A DNA stretch of 64,000 nt, from contig JAKSZP010005638.1 of assembly GCA_022478985.1 (NCBI GenBank), forward strand, positions 25,282-89,281, given 5' to 3'. The stretch is from Massospora cicadina (taxonomy: Eukaryota > Entomophthoromycota > Entomophthoromycetes > Entomophthorales > Entomophthoraceae). Below the pieces are notes generated by a model, which made no database searches, was not told the DNA's origin, and worked only from the letters and a program-made list of their open reading frames with translations. The position numbers and the translations under genes were made by a program. Of the stretch, positions 1-12,672 are shown one piece after another. Positions within the stretch are counted from its first letter, which is position 1. Each line of letters begins with the position of its first letter.

Positions 1-1649
1 TTCCTCACACTCCCCTTCAAATTCAAGAAAATAATGGAGGTTGAGCTCAACTTGGTGGAAGTAGCCCAGAGTTTAAGTAGAAAGATTTTGGATGCACAAT
101 AGGTTAAACGCTAAGTGCATCAACTGGCGTCATGGAAAGGGATACTCAGCTTAAGAGAATAGCTGGATCCCACCCAAGGATTTTACCAACTGACGTGTGC
201 TAATGGATGAATTTCACATGGAAATGAAATGCTCCAGCGCCTGCCCCGCCTAAGACTACTGACATTGCTACCATCAAACTCTTCACTCCTCAAAAGAATT
301 TCTCCCTTGAAAACGCGCCATAAGAAGAGGTGAGTACTGCCTGTCAAGGAAAGATAATTTAAGGCTACTGGCGCCATATATCGAGCTAAACATGGTTTTT
401 CATCCTTTCATAACAAGAAAGTGTTCCAATCCAAAGGCGTTACCGCTTACATTATTTGCTGATCTGTAAATAACCTGGATAAAAGATAAGTAGCAACAGC
501 CCTCCATCTGGTCCCCTTCACCCTCAAAGTCTCTCTGTATCCCAAAGAAATACATATGTATCAAACTTCTTGGCAACTAATGCAGAGAATACAGTAATTC
601 TGCCGCGAATATAGAATTATCTTAAGCACATATGTCACCAGAGTAAAACCCACATCGAATAATAGGATGCTAAGAGGCGCACCAGTACTTGGAATAAAAT
701 TTAACACCTGGGAAATCCCAGATGCAGAATCCTTTACCAAAGAACCTTTCTATGGTTGAAAGTTCTAAGGAAAGGTGAACCAGACATAGGTTGATAGTAT
801 CAATGGGTTCTAATGCAAAAAGAAGTAATATGATTAGTTGAGCCTCAAAATTAATCATTTTATGATATGAACTACTCATGAATAAATTAGGTATGATCTT
901 AAGAGCTGAAATCCCATGACCACGTGGTTCCCCTTCTTAGTATAAGGACCAACAGCATTCACTTTGAAGATTGTTAGTATTTTGTAGTTTCCCATTTTCT
1001 AATATGAAACTATTTTTCTGTAAAAACCCCCTTGTACATAATTTAGTAATACAAGTGGCTAATAGACTAGTTCTTATAATCAGCCCATTTCAGATTCACC
1101 AACGCGCCTATCTCAGCCCTCTCAGACCAGCAGTGCCTAGTTGACTGTGAGTGCCATTGAGTGTTCTAGCTTAACCATGATGGAAGCCATGTCCTTCCTT
1201 GTCACGTTGGCTTTCTGAAAGCTAACATATTTTAGGGCTTAATTAATTTATAGCTTCAATAGGTATGTTCCTATGAAGCCTGTATAACAGAGGAGCATTA
1301 CTATAGGTGACCAGAAGCTTTTAATGTTATGATTAATGGACATACGGCTTCATTTCAATATTATTAAACTTTGCCTTCTGGAAGCAATGAAGTAGTTTAA
1401 ATTACCACTTTCTTAGTTATACCTGTTTAAAAATTATTGGCAAAGTGCCCTAATCTTATTTTGACAATCTAATCACAGTTAAAAAGTTGATTTTGATATT
1501 AATGTGATTTTACTATAGTTGCAAACATGAAATATCCATTACTATTTAACCTCATTTTTTCTAAAAATCATAATCAGTATCCTTTATACCACATCAATAG
1601 TGGTTAAGAGACTATACAGGACAGTGGCTTGTATAGTGCCCTCGCACAT
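1..1649. other. No recognisable gene; AT-rich flank
   Basis: Only short unrelated open frames (64-69 codons) occur on the minus strand, and none shows a protein motif I recognise. The sequence is AT-rich and runs directly into the LTR of element A at 1650. It may be older decayed repeat DNA. I see no promoter, RNA gene or tandem array. Confidence 0.4.
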
Positions 1650-2491
1650 TGTGCAAGGAGAGTGTCTGTAACTCTCCTGTTACCAGCGTGGTAGTGCTTG
1701 GTGCATAGGGCCAATGCCAGGAACTAGCCGTTAGTACAAAAGTTATTAGAGCCCATCAGAGGGTGCTGGAGCAATAAAAAATTAAGTAGAGAAGTGCAAT
1801 CTTAATAGTAAATAACCAATCAAAAGTGAAGCGGTGCACAAGGAAAGATGGGGTAAGCGTCCCAGGTTAAAGGGAACCTGGGCGATCCAACGGTGCATGA
1901 GAGGATAACCTTATTGTATTTAAAATGGAATGGTTAACTTAGCACAAGACCTCCTTAAAGAGGCCAGCACACTGGATTGTTTGAGATATTATAAAAAAAT
2001 GGGAAAAACGGGAAAATTTTATTATGAGAAGTCAACCAACAAGGAGCGTTGGTCACAAAAATAAAATTTAAACATTGTTGGGGTAATTTGGGGTCTGCTG
2101 AAGTGGTCCTAAGCACAAATTCACCAATAGGCAAACGCTCCCATCTGAATTAATAGAATACACTGAAACTGACTTCACTTGAGTAATTGATAGAATTTGT
2201 AATCTATCCAAACGCGTATTTCATAAATGGAATGGGTTTTGAACCCCTGTTCCTCAATCAAGTCTTTTTCCATGTTAATTGAATATCTTGTCCGTTTTAA
2301 TGCCTGGGCTGACGCAAGGGCCTGGGCGTTATGCACCTCACTAGTACCAACCTGGGCATATTTGGCTTGTACCCAGCGTTGGTCTAATGTGTTTGAGGTC
2401 AGTTAGTCCTGAAGTTTCACCTTCTGGGCCTCCTGACTCCCAGCCTTATCCTTAAGGTTGGTGCCCACTATCATTTCATTCAACCTTGACA
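1650..2491 (-). repeat. Element A 3' LTR
   Basis: This stretch repeats at 6739-7590 with many substitutions and small indels, and again more distantly as the LTRs of element B. Read on the minus strand it starts TGTCAAGG and ends near CTTGCACA. Shared landmarks are the gagtgtctgtaactctcctgtt block near 1658 and the ggcatatttggcttg block near 2355. The divergence from its partner indicates an old insertion. Confidence 0.85.
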
Positions 2492-2506
2492 TTACCCTCT
2501 CCTCCT
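2492..2506 (-). promoter_or_regulatory. Element A polypurine tract
   Basis: On the minus strand this reads aggaggagagggtaa and directly abuts the TGTCA start of the 3' LTR, the expected position of the plus-strand primer. The same gagagggcaa tract occupies the equivalent place in element B. Confidence 0.7.
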
Positions 2507-2559
2507 GACGGGGCTCAACCCTCCTCCAGGGGCTTGCGCTAGGGAAAGATTCTTGTGGG

Positions 2560-3900
2560 CTGGGGACAACTTCATTGCAGTAACGGTGATTTTGGGCTGA
2601 GATCCAGCATCCTGGGGGAAACGCTTATGGAAGGTGTCAATCAAGTTTTGGGCATGCACACAGTCACGCGCTGGAACCCAACTGTTCTCTGCAGTGTCAA
2701 ACCCCTTCCAGATACTAGGTACTCAAGTCTTCTCTTAACATGGCGGGAGACTACTATTTCATCCACTTCCCACTATGGTGCCCCATCCACGAGATAGGCC
2801 TCAGGAGTCTCTGGTGGGGGCCCTCAAACAACGTTAATTTGCTCTCATGAAAAAAAGAGAAGATCCGAAATGAAAAGGGAAGATATAACTGGTATGAGGC
2901 ATTTCCCACCTTTCTAACAACGCGGTAAGGGCCAATCCTTTTTGGTCCCAGGTTTTTGAATGGCTGATTGATAAGGATGTTACAAGCATCAAGCATCACG
3001 AAATCCCCTTCCTTGTATCCTGGCCCCACTTGATGCTTACCATCAGCGTTCTCCTTATAAACTTGCATTGCCGCCTCCTAACTTGTGGAAACCCCCTAGT
3101 GGACCTTCTTGATAGTCTTGGCAAAGTCCACCACCGCTTCAACTTTAGATCCACAACTGGACTCCATGTTAAAGGCGGGGTTAAAACCATGGTTGGCAAA
3201 AAAGGGAACAACCAATAGAGAATGCAAAGTATTGTTGTAGATAATTTGGGCCATAGGAAGGCGAGAAACCCAATCTGAATGATCCACGGCGGTGTAGCAC
3301 TGCAGGAACTGTTACAAGCACTGGCTCACTCGTTCTGTCTGCCCATCTGATTGGGGGTGATAGGCAGTAGAACGGCAAGGGTGAATCTGAAGAGTCTTTC
3401 ACAACTCTTCCCAAAAGATGGAGGTAAACTGGGGCCCCAGTCGCTGATAATTTCTTGGGGTACCCATGAAGCGCAAACACATGAATGACGAAGAGACTTG
3501 CCATCTCAGCTGCGGTTATAGTAGTTCTGCAAGGAATAAAATGGGCGAACTTCTTAAAATGGTCCACCACCATGATGGCATCATAATCATCAGAGACAGG
3601 TAATTCCACAATATAATTCACTGATAGGGAGGTCCAGGGTCGTCAGCCTTCTGGACTGGTACCAACAACCCCGCTAAATGTTGACGATTTGGTTTCATTT
3701 GATTGCAGATCAGACGCTCTTTACACTACCGTCCCACCTGAGCAGGCAAGACCTTCAAATTGTAAGTGCGTCGTATTAACTCCAAGGTCTTTGCTTTCCC
3801 TGGATGACCAACGGTGAGTCCATCATGATGGTCCCAGATGATTTTCAGACGCAGTGGTCCAGCAGGAACCCATAGGCGCCCCTGAAACCAAACCATCTCA
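2560..3900 (-). pseudogene. Element A integrase with C-terminal chromodomain
   Basis: Minus-strand relic of a Gypsy integrase. The HHCC zinc-binding end is at about 3720-3860 (GHPGKAKTLELI, then CNQMKPNR). The catalytic core lies at 3181-3621, with the DDYDAIMVVDHF strand, and the sequence behind the core at 3096-3360, where TERVNQCL-type sequence is still readable. The GPY/F region is at 2754-3068 (PKRIGPYRVVRKVG). A chromodomain follows at about 2610-2780: WEVDEIVVSRHVKRRLEYLV, then after a frameshift WKGF and ENSWVPA, the aromatic-cage pattern that in chromoviruses binds methylated histone H3 and directs insertion. At least three frameshifts are needed to read it through. Confidence 0.85.
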
Positions 3901-5480
3901 ATCTTTACATGATAACCACTGGATAGATCCTCTTGATTTAAAGCTCTCTTATCAAGGACCATAGTATATTTGGCTGACAAAGGCTGAGAAAGGACTACCT
4001 TTCTGATCATACTGTATTCCTCCACATTTTCTAGAGGCGCAAGCGCTGGCAGTTCAGCCGTGGGAGCAGGAAGTTGATATATAATCTTACCTGGCGGAAT
4101 CATCAACTGGGTGTCATGAACCTCTACCTCCTTTGGATCAGGAGCTAAAGCAGGGTTATGTCTTAAAGCATCCGCCAACCATTATTATTGCCCTTGGTGA
4201 ACTCATAAGAAAAGGCAAGTTGGGCAAGGATCTCATGCCAACAGGTATGCCATGGGTTAGGACATGAGGGGCGCGGTAGTACAGCAAGGCATGGTGATCT
4301 GTATGTACATGGAATGGCTGGGTAAAGCCATGCAAGTGGTTCCGCCAATAAGTCAGCGCCTCCACCACTTCTAGTAACTCTTTGTCATAAACGATGTAAT
4401 TCAACTCAGACAGAGACATTTTTCTAGAAAAATATCCCACCGGAAGCTCTAACCCATCTTCACCTACTTGTAACAAGGCAGCTGCTATGGCGAAGTTGGA
4501 AGCATCAGTAGACACAATGAACTCTTTATTGGGGTTGAAACAGCGAAGAACTGACGTGGACAACAGGGTGCACTTCACTGCTTGGAAAGAATCTTCCAAA
4601 ATGGGGGACCACTGAAGCACTTTTGCACCGCTGGCCTTATATAAGGGTGCTACTCACCTCGGAAAGATTGGGCGTGAACTTCTTGAGGAATGTACACGTC
4701 CACAAAAAGCTCCTCGGTTCCTTAACTGAAGTGGGGTGGGCCACTCACAAATAGCCTTCTAATTGTCAGGAGTTATAATGTGTCCTTGGTCAAACACAAC
4801 GTTGCCCAGAAAATTGACCTGGATTTAAAGAACTCATATTTACTGATCTTTAGCGTAAGGCGGGCTGCTCTTAACCTCTCCACCACTTGCCAAAGGTGTC
4901 CCGCATGGGACTCATGATCAGGGAAAAACACCAGGATATCGTCCATGTAGGCAACCGCGCATACCCCTAACAAGTACCCCAACGCTGCATCAATGCGGCG
5001 TTGAAAGATAGCAGGAGCATTCTTAAGCCCAAAGGGAATGACCCAAAACTGGAAAATCCCTTTTTCTGGTACAGAATGCGGTTAACCACTCCTGTCCTCT
5101 TTTAATCCGAAACTGATTGAATGCATCGAGGCAATCTAATTTGGAATGACCTTAGCCTTCTCCACATAGCGCGTAATCTGAGAATCCAAAGAAATTGAAT
5201 GTAAATCTGGTACAGTGACGTTGTTGAGGTTCCCATAGTCTACTCATGGGCTTAGAGTACCATCCGCCTTCTCAACAAAGAGAAGTAGGGAGCAAACATG
5301 GGAGGTGCGCTGAAAAATCGCGCCTTTTACTAACTGCTCCTTCACCCACACATCTAACGCCTCTTCCTCCCGGACAGTCAAAGGGTAAATGAGGGAAGAT
5401 ATCCACACCAGATCCACAGTGAGCTTGAACTCACAGTCATACTTGGAATTATTAGGTAAGGCGTCAGCTGATGCAGCATC
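3880..5480 (-). pseudogene. Element A reverse transcriptase and RNase H
   Basis: Going down the minus strand, RT occupies about 5480-4640 and RNase H about 4620-4156, followed by a 100-residue linker (4178-3880) before the integrase zinc finger. RT landmarks are VIPFGLKNAPAIFQRR near 5030 and the catalytic AYMDDILVF at 4773-4982, so both aspartates of the YxDD box are kept. RNase H shows STDASNFAIAAALLQ, the KELLEVVEALTYWR helix and HTDHHALL, the expected D-E-D pattern. Several in-frame stops and frameshifts separate the pieces, so this copy is dead. The same linker and RNase H are recognisable in element B. Confidence 0.85.
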
Positions 5481-5489
5481 AAAGGAAGA

Positions 5490-6714
5490 TTATAAACCCT
5501 CCAAACAAGAAGGTAGGGGAACCACCACGGTGTGCTTCAACATAGGGACAAGGCTAAGGGTGTGAAGGTGGGGCCAAAGGGGCAATTCGCCCTGGGCGTC
5601 AGCCTCAGACAAAGGAACGACTAATGTGCGACCATTATTTAATGTGAGGGATAGGGTATTCTCTTTCATGTTGGTTTTCACGTCAAACTTCTGCCACCAC
5701 TCGACACCCAAAATGATAGGGGAAAAGAGGTTTTTAACAGCTTGGAAGTTATCAGACAGGTGATACTTGCTGACCTCATAGTCCACTGTTCCAATGATCT
5801 TTAGAGTGGGAATACCTTGAGACGCCCCTCCTCTAACCACATCACCTGGCAAGTAACTCAGCTTAAGGTAGTCGGCTAGGTTTTGGTCCATAAAGTTTTC
5901 AGAGGCGCTAGTATCCACTAGAATAGTGGTGCTGAATTTCCCTACAGGGGAGGAAATGGTAGCAGTCAGTAGAAAAATACCTGGAATGGTCTTTATTTAT
6001 AGTAGACAGCGCCAGAACATCACCAAAGAACTCTTCATCTGGCATTAACATGTCACCCTGGTATGAGTTTGAATCAAATAATGGAGAGGGATATTTGGCC
6101 ACTCTTACTACTAAGGCCACATATCACACCATATCTTCATCAGGGGCATAAAAATTGCTGTATTGTATGCGCAGCTCAATTTTAACTTCCTGAGTGCTGT
6201 GAATCATGGAAGAGGTCAAACGGGGTTTTTCTGGGGTGATTTGATACACAGGAGTAGCTTCCATATCTGAGCCATTAGAGAGCAAGTATGGTTCAGAGGT
6301 GTATATAAGGTTTCCATTAAAAAAAGCATTTTTTAGATGTGAACAACCCTTTTCCATAACAGCGATGGAATGCCCAACGTTATTCAAGGCCAACACCCTC
6401 AGGCCCATCTACGCCAATTCTGCCGGCATCATCTAAACGTGCTGCCAAAATAAACCCCATTTATTTGGCTTGATTTTATTAATTTTGGTGGAAAGTCGGG
6501 GAATTACAACTTTTGGACCCAGAAGCTTCCATATCCACCAGGTACAAGCACAAAGGGTGGGTACTTTCCAGGTGGAGGCAGCCAAAATAACGCCAAGGTG
6601 CTCCAACCTTAGGAAAAAGAGGAAACAGCGGTGCAGCTGACCACAGCCAAAGCCCGGAACTGGCACCCACTGGTTACACTTTAGAAAAGTCCCACATGGA
6701 AAAATATTGTGCAC
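5490..6714 (-). pseudogene. Element A protease and short 5' leader frame
   Basis: The aspartic protease lies at 5490-5940 with active site VDTSASENF, where the usual DTGA reads DTSA, a change expected to weaken catalysis. A downstream ILGVEWW resembles the second conserved protease motif. Upstream pieces at 5908-6120 and 6124-6408 include YQITPEK, a motif also found before the protease of element C. Between 6433 and the LTR there is only a short leader. No capsid-like region or CCHC zinc knuckle is present. The same short layout in element B argues that gag was already missing before the two copies spread. Confidence 0.7.
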
Positions 6715-6738
6715 ATATAATTAAAAGGTTGGTCAACT

Positions 6739-7590
6739 AATAAAAGGAAAGTGTCTGTAACTATCCTGTTCCCAGCGTGGTAGTGCTTGGTGCACAGGGC
6801 TAACGCCAGGGAACTAGCTGTTAGTAAAAAAGTTATTAGAGCCCAGCAGAGGGTGCTGGAGTAATAAAAACTTAAGTAGAGAAGTGTGCTCTTGATAGTA
6901 GTAAACAACTAAAAGTGATGCAGTGAGCAAGGGAAGATGGGGTAAGCGTCCCAGGTTGGAGAGAACCTGGGCGACCCAACATTTCATGAGAGGATAACCT
7001 AATGGTAATAAAAATGGAATGGTTAACATAGTGCAAGACCTCCTTGAAGAGGCCAGCACTCTGGATTGTTTGAGATAACATAAATAAAAATGGGAAAAAC
7101 AGGAAATAAATATTATGAGAAGTCGACTAACAAGGAGTGTTGGTCACAGAAATCAAATTTAAACATTGTTGGGGAATTCAGGGTCTGCTGAAGTGGTCTT
7201 AAGCACTGATTCACCAATAGGCAAACACTCCCATCCAAGTTAGTATAATATACCAAAATTGACTTCACTTAAGTAATTGATAGAAGTTGAACTATACCTA
7301 AACGCGTAATTTCATAAATGGAACAGGTTTTGAACCCCCATTCCTCAATCAACCAAATTGAACTGTCTGCATTAATTGAATATCTCATCCATTTTAATGC
7401 CTGGGCTGACGCAAGGGTCAGGGCGGTATGCACCTCACTAGTACCAACCTGGGCATATTTGGCTTGTACCCAGCGTTGGTATAATGTGTGCTTGAGGTCA
7501 GTTAGACCTGAAGTTTCACCTTCTGGGCCTCCTGCCGCCCAGCCTTATCCTTGGGGTTGGTGCCCACTATTATGTCATTCAACAATGACA
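6739..7590 (-). repeat. Element A 5' LTR
   Basis: Partner of 1650-2491, including the same gagtgtctgtaact and tgcccactattatgtcatt blocks. Ends on the plus strand in AATGACA. Its outer start near 6739 is degraded (taataaaagg where the partner has tgtgcaagg), so that boundary is good to a few bases only. Confidence 0.8.
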
Positions 7591-9361
7591 CGTTATATGA
7601 TCAACAAGTAATTCTTTTAACCCAATCTATTGAAGTGCATATAGTAAGGCCAGTTTGAATGTGATTAGAGAATTGGCCTTAATGACAATTTAAAGGCTCC
7701 AGTTGACTTGCTGGGCACCTCAAAAGCTAAGGTTCATTGGTGGAAGTAGTTGAACATTTGGGCAATAGTATGGTCCTCATTGAGCTCTGAAAATAGTATC
7801 CAGAATAAATCATTGTATCTCTACAGGCGTTTCAAAGGGAATTCTGGAAATTAATGTTTCTAACACTTTGCTATATATAACAACTGAGACTCATGGTATA
7901 ATGTATTATAAAGGCTTCTACAGACTCATCCTTGTTAAAGGATAAATTCAAGTAACAACGGGCTACGCGTTGTCATCTGTTTTAATGCTCTAAACTCTTT
8001 TATAATGATTTTTATAAGAAATGAGCGAGTTAGGATGACTTCACTTAAGTTTGGTATGTCCAGCTTCTGAATTTTAGAGTTCAGGATCTTCATTATGTTT
8101 GTCACCTTTTCTGATTTGGGGATGCCTTCAATACTTATTTCAAACAGGGATATAAATTTGGGTTCATTTCAGTTCTTTTCAATCTTGGGTAAGTTGATTG
8201 AACTAACAGAACATGAATATTCATTATTTTAAAGCCATGAATGACGCAAACATTTCAACTAAGAACTCCAGGTTGTCTGAATGAAGAATATAACATAATG
8301 ACTTTGAGCCTCCAGAGCAGCCTGAGTGAAGGCTTTCTGCATAACCCTAGCAGAATGTGCCAAAAAGAGAAGGAGTTGGGGTAATATGGTGATGAAAGTA
8401 GATTGCTAGATGTGATAATCTGAATATTTGTGAGCTCAGAAATTCCTGATTAGGTAAATTTTAAGTAATTTAGACAGAGGATGCACAAATGGCACCTCAT
8501 TGCCTTTATCATCAAATGCTAATAAAGTGTCAACCTGTTAATTAACATAGCAAATCATGTACTCCTGATAGAGTTATTTTAAAATAATATAAAAATAGTT
8601 GCGCTTCACAAAAAACTTTTCTCAACAAGTTTGAGTTTCAGATTTGCAGTCAAAAGGTAATTTTTTCAACCCCTTAATTTTTTTCTTGGAAAAGAATTAA
8701 GTTACAAATAGATTTGATCTCCCTGTCATGGTCTGTGATATAGAGAATAGAACTATCAAGATTTTGCTCAAAGCTTTCTAGTGTTTGATGTATGGATTAT
8801 CTCCACATAACACAAAGATTTTTGGGAGTAGTGCTAATGCTTGTCCAGAGGATAAACAGTGCTCTGTTTAAGGATAATAAAGTCTGTTAAGAGCTTATAC
8901 ATATTGAGAGGAAGCCCTAAAGGTTGGTGAGCTTGATACTGATGAAGAGTAACATGGTCTGTCCACTTGAGAGAGCATACAAGGTCGCAATGGCCTTGTC
9001 CAGATCCATTTGTAGTTCGTTTAGCTAGTTAAGTTTTAGAATAAACGTTCTGATCAAATAAACACTAATTTTTTTTTAGAAAATTCATTATTTTTAATGT
9101 GATTTGTATAAATGAAGTTAAGTTTTTAATGTATGATAGGGGTTATTTATAGGAAAGGTGGATTGGTCACTGCCATAAACTTGTGGGGTCCAGGCATTAG
9201 CCCAGCAGGTTCCAAGGCTTTTAAAATTTTCTCCAGCCTCCTGGAACTGTTTCAGCACTTAATGAATACTTGAGGCGATGTTTGAACTTTTCTGCATATA
9301 ACTTCATAAGTATCAACCAAATTTTTATTGACTCAAATCCTGATGTTCTTTGTTGGTCAGA
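7591..9361. other. Spacer between elements A and B; possible protein relic
   Basis: No motif-bearing gene. On the minus strand about 8155-7940 a frame of roughly 70 codons without an early ATG reads like a helical protein fragment (GIPKSEKVTNIMKILNSKIQ, then LTRSFLIKIIIKEFRALK). It loosely recalls the UBN2/gag region of Copia elements but the resemblance is weak. The rest is AT-rich and featureless. Confidence 0.3.
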
Positions 9362-10250
9362 TGTAAGGAGAGTGTCTATATTTCTCCTGTTCCTGCAAGG
9401 TGGTGCAAGGTGCACATCCACACCGCCAGGGAACTAGTCATTAGTAAGAAGGTGAAAAAGGCACCTCGGAGGATTCCAGAGCAACAGGGACCCAGGTTAA
9501 GGGTTACTGTGTGGTATATAGTAAAAGATAGAATATAAATATCAAACTTGGCTGGACACTAATGGGGAGATCATAACCAAGTGAAGATAGTTGCAGAAGT
9601 GCTTGAGTGCTTTGGTCTTGAGGGGATCAGGCGGCTCAATGGTGCACTATATATGGGAAATAATTTAGAAAAGATGTAATGGCAAAAGTGTTACATACCG
9701 CCTTGAGGAGGTCCACACACAGTTTTGACTAAGGAACTATATCCAAAAAATGTAAACTAACGGAGGATTTATTATTAAGAAAATAACCAATGAGGAAGGT
9801 TGGTCTTGAGGAGACATAGTAAACAATTGGGGGAGATTGTCAATTGATGGAAGTGGTGCTAAGCCTAAGTGCACCAATAGGTGCACACTTCCATCATCCA
9901 GAGTACTATATCATGAGATTGATTAAACTCAAGTTTTTGATTATAAGTATGGATAACCCAATTTAGAAATTTCAAAAATAAAATGGGTTTTGAAAACCTG
10001 TTCTCTGAGCAACTGAACCAAACCGTTGCTGTTAAGAATAAAGCTAGTGCATTTTAACACCCTTGCCAAAACACAGGGCTGAGCATCATGCGCATCCCCT
10101 AGACCAACCCAGGCATATCTGGCCTGAATCCAGCGCTGGTCCAGGGTATATTTGAGGTCTGGAAGGCCTGCCAACTTAACTTTTTTGGCCTCCTGACGAC
10201 CAGCTTTATCTTTACATTGGCACCCTCAATTATGTCACCAGGCCATGACA
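9362..10250 (-). repeat. Element B 3' LTR
   Basis: 889 bp, matching 16687-19512 once K1 is removed, and distantly the LTRs of element A. On the plus strand it runs TGTAAGGAGAG to GGCCATGACA. The gggggagattgtcaattg block near 9830 and gtgctaagcctaagtgcacc near 9857 recur at about 19095 and 19120. A gagagggcaa purine tract (plus-strand 10251-10260) abuts it. Confidence 0.88.
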
Positions 10251-10299
10251 TTGCCCTCTCATTCTTTTGAGGCTTCACCCCCTCCAGAGGCTTTTGCCA

Positions 10300-11621
10300 G
10301 GGAAAAGTTCTTGTGGACAGGGCCAGCTTAATAACGGCGATAGCTTGCTGAGACTTGAGTCCTTCATCCTCAGAGAACCTCTCATGGAAAACACTAATTA
10401 GATACTGGGAATGGGCGCAGTTGCATGCTGGTACCCAACTGTTTTCTGCTGCATCAAATCACTTCCAGGATACTAAGTACTCAAGCCTTCTTCTAACTCT
10501 GAGTGAGGCTACAATCTCCTCCACTTCTCACTCCAGCGCCCCATCCACGAAAAAAGCCTCTGAGTCTCTGGTGGTGAACCCTCTAACGATGTAAGCTTAC
10601 CTACATAGAAGACAGCAAAGATTCAGAATGACAAAGGAAGGTTAAACTGGTTTAAGGTGTGGCCCACTTTTTTGAAAATATGGTAAGGGCTGATCCTCTT
10701 TAATCCCAGCTTCTTGCATGGCTGCTTAATAGGGATGTTTCCAGCATCCAGAATCATGAGATCCCCTTCCTTGTACGCTAGATCTACCCATCTTTTTCCA
10801 TCTGCGTTCTTTTTATAAGCTTTCATTGCCGCATCCAGATTTGTGTTCACCCCTGGTGTACTTTCTTGAGTCTTCATAAAGTCCCCCACTGCTTCCACTT
10901 TGGATCCATAGCTGGGCTCCATGTTGAAGGCGGAGGTTAAAACTATAGTTGACAAAAAAGGGAGAGCAACTGTTTGATGCATGATGGGCATTGTTGTATC
11001 TAAAGTGGGCCATGAGAAAATTGGAAACCCATTCTGAATAATCTGCGGCAGTGTAACATCTCAGGAACTGTTCTAGGCACTGGTTCACTCGTTCAGTCTG
11101 CCCATCTGATTGGGAGTGATAGCAATTGAACGTCATGAGCGAATCTGAAGAGTCTTACACAACTCTTCCCAAAAGACAGATGTAAACTGGGGCCTCCAAT
11201 CACTAATTATTTTTTGGAAGAACCTATGAAGAGCAAACAAGTGTGTTACAAAGATCCTAGCCATCTCTGCCGTGGTTATTTTGGGTTCTACAAAGGATAA
11301 AGTGGGCAAACTATGTAAAAAGGTCCACCACTACCATAATAGTGTCATAGCCTTCAAAAGCAGGTAACTCCACAATAAAATCCACTGACTAGGAAGCCCA
11401 AGGCCCTTCAATTTATTGAACTGTCATTAACAACCCTGCGAGGGGCTGGTGATTTAGCTTCATTTGGTTGCAGAGCAGGCACTCTTTCCATACCTGGAAA
11501 CCTGTATGGCTAATCCCTTCCTTTTAAAGTGCAGCAGATAAGCACAAGATTATTTGCTTTTCCAGGGTGGTCAATTGTGATCCCATTATGATAATACCAG
11601 ATATTTTTAGGAAAAGGGGTC
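10300..11621 (-). pseudogene. Element B integrase and chromodomain (part 1)
   Basis: The chromodomain at about 10530-10370 is the best preserved in families A/B: EVEEIVASLRVRRRLEYLV, then SWK, a TGA stop, and FDAAENSWVPA, all in one frame. Upstream lie the GPY/F region (10623-10780, LKRISPYHIFKKVG), the sequence following the core (10813-11136, SQSDGQTERVNQCLEQFL), a degenerate core (11137-11400, with GYDTIMVVVD) and the zinc-binding end (11470-11600; HPGKANN and CLLCNQMK-type sequence). The gene is cut at 11622 by element T1 and resumes at 13906. Confidence 0.85.
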
Positions 11622-12671
11622 TGTCAGGATTTAAACCAGATGGATCCTTCTAATAGTATCAGAATTAGATGTTTTGGTTAGTCGGGTGTGATTGCTGGCT
11701 AATCACCTAGTTTGATACTATTTAATGTTATATTATTAATTGAGTTTAGGTTTGGCAAAAGCTGAGTTTGCTGCCAAAATGCGATTCAAAGATTGTTGTG
11801 GGAGTTTCCAGCGGAATGCTGATGAATCCATTATAAATTTTCCGAAAATAGTTCCACCAACTAATTCAGAGCACCAGCAACTCATGACAAGGATGCTCAA
11901 TGTTTATTTAAATACTGAAGTTATATACAATTGACCGGTGACTCATGCCAAGGATGTATTGACCTAATTTAATATTTTGTGATCAGATGAGCGGATCAGG
12001 AGGAAATTGCTAAGATGAATGAAGTGATGATCTGATAGAGTTTTTTCATCAAGTGGCTGATGGTTTTTCCAGTAATGATTGGCCAATGAGTATTTGGGTG
12101 CAGTAGCCCATAAGTAGAAAAATAGTCGTTCGTTCCCTCCTAATAAACATCTCTTTTTTACCCATCTTTCCCTATTTGTTTAAAGTAGCAAGAGCCACTA
12201 AAGTAGGGAAGGTGAGACAGGAGATCCATGATAGGCGCAGGTGATCACGCCTGGAGTGGCTGGCGCTGCCAGCTCCCATGCCTCTACCCTATGAGGAACC
12301 AGTGGTAACCTGGCCAGCTGGCTACCAGCAGATGCGCTGACTAACCAACCTTGTTGGGGGAGCAACGCGGGAGTGCCATAGCCACCCAAGATGGGGGATG
12401 GACTAGCTGGGACATGACCATATGGGTTGGTGAAAGGTCATCGGGGTGAACAGCACTGAAGTGCCTGAGCCGCCCAGGATGGGGCAGGACTTTCCAGGGA
12501 ACATGTCAATGACATCTGGGGCTAAGGCGAAGTTGTTGTTGGTTGGTTGGTGAGTTGAACGCGGACTTGTAGGTGTTGGTAAGCCAATGAAGGTGAAATG
12601 GCAAAGGGTCAACCAGTCTACATACTGGTTGGCCTGACACACTAGTGGAGCCCATGGTCAATTTTGCAACA
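11622..12671 (+). repeat. Element T1 5' LTR
   Basis: 1050 bp, ends TGTCAGGATT and TTTGCAACA. Aligns along its full length with 12856-13905 with many point differences, and in reverse orientation with 21324-22341. A taataaacatctctt block near 12140, recurring near 13375, is a plausible polyadenylation region. Short open frames inside it are not conserved between the two LTRs, so I do not treat them as genes. Confidence 0.85.
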
Positions 12672-12672
12672 G

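Larger units (their letters stand above)
1650..7590 (-). mobile_element. Element A: gag-less chromovirus (Ty3/Gypsy), degenerate
   Basis: Two direct repeats of about 845 bp (1650-2491 and 6739-7590) flank 4.25 kb whose minus strand encodes, in order from 6.4 kb down, protease, reverse transcriptase, RNase H, integrase and a chromodomain. That order (RT before IN) is Ty3/Gypsy, and the terminal chromodomain makes it a chromovirus. A purine tract abuts the 3' LTR. No matching 5-bp target duplication is visible (cacat before, cgtta after), so the ends have decayed or recombined. Only about 330 bp separate the 5' LTR from the protease-linked frame, too little for a normal gag. All frames are interrupted. 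Element B is a second copy. Confidence 0.9.

Noticed and set aside
4163..4348. 61-codon minus-strand frame overlapping RNase H of element A
   Set aside because: It is an alternate-frame shadow of the RNase H tail, without its own motif.
1645..7595. Target duplication for element A
   Set aside because: Flanks cacat and cgtta do not match; I leave the ends of A as approximate.
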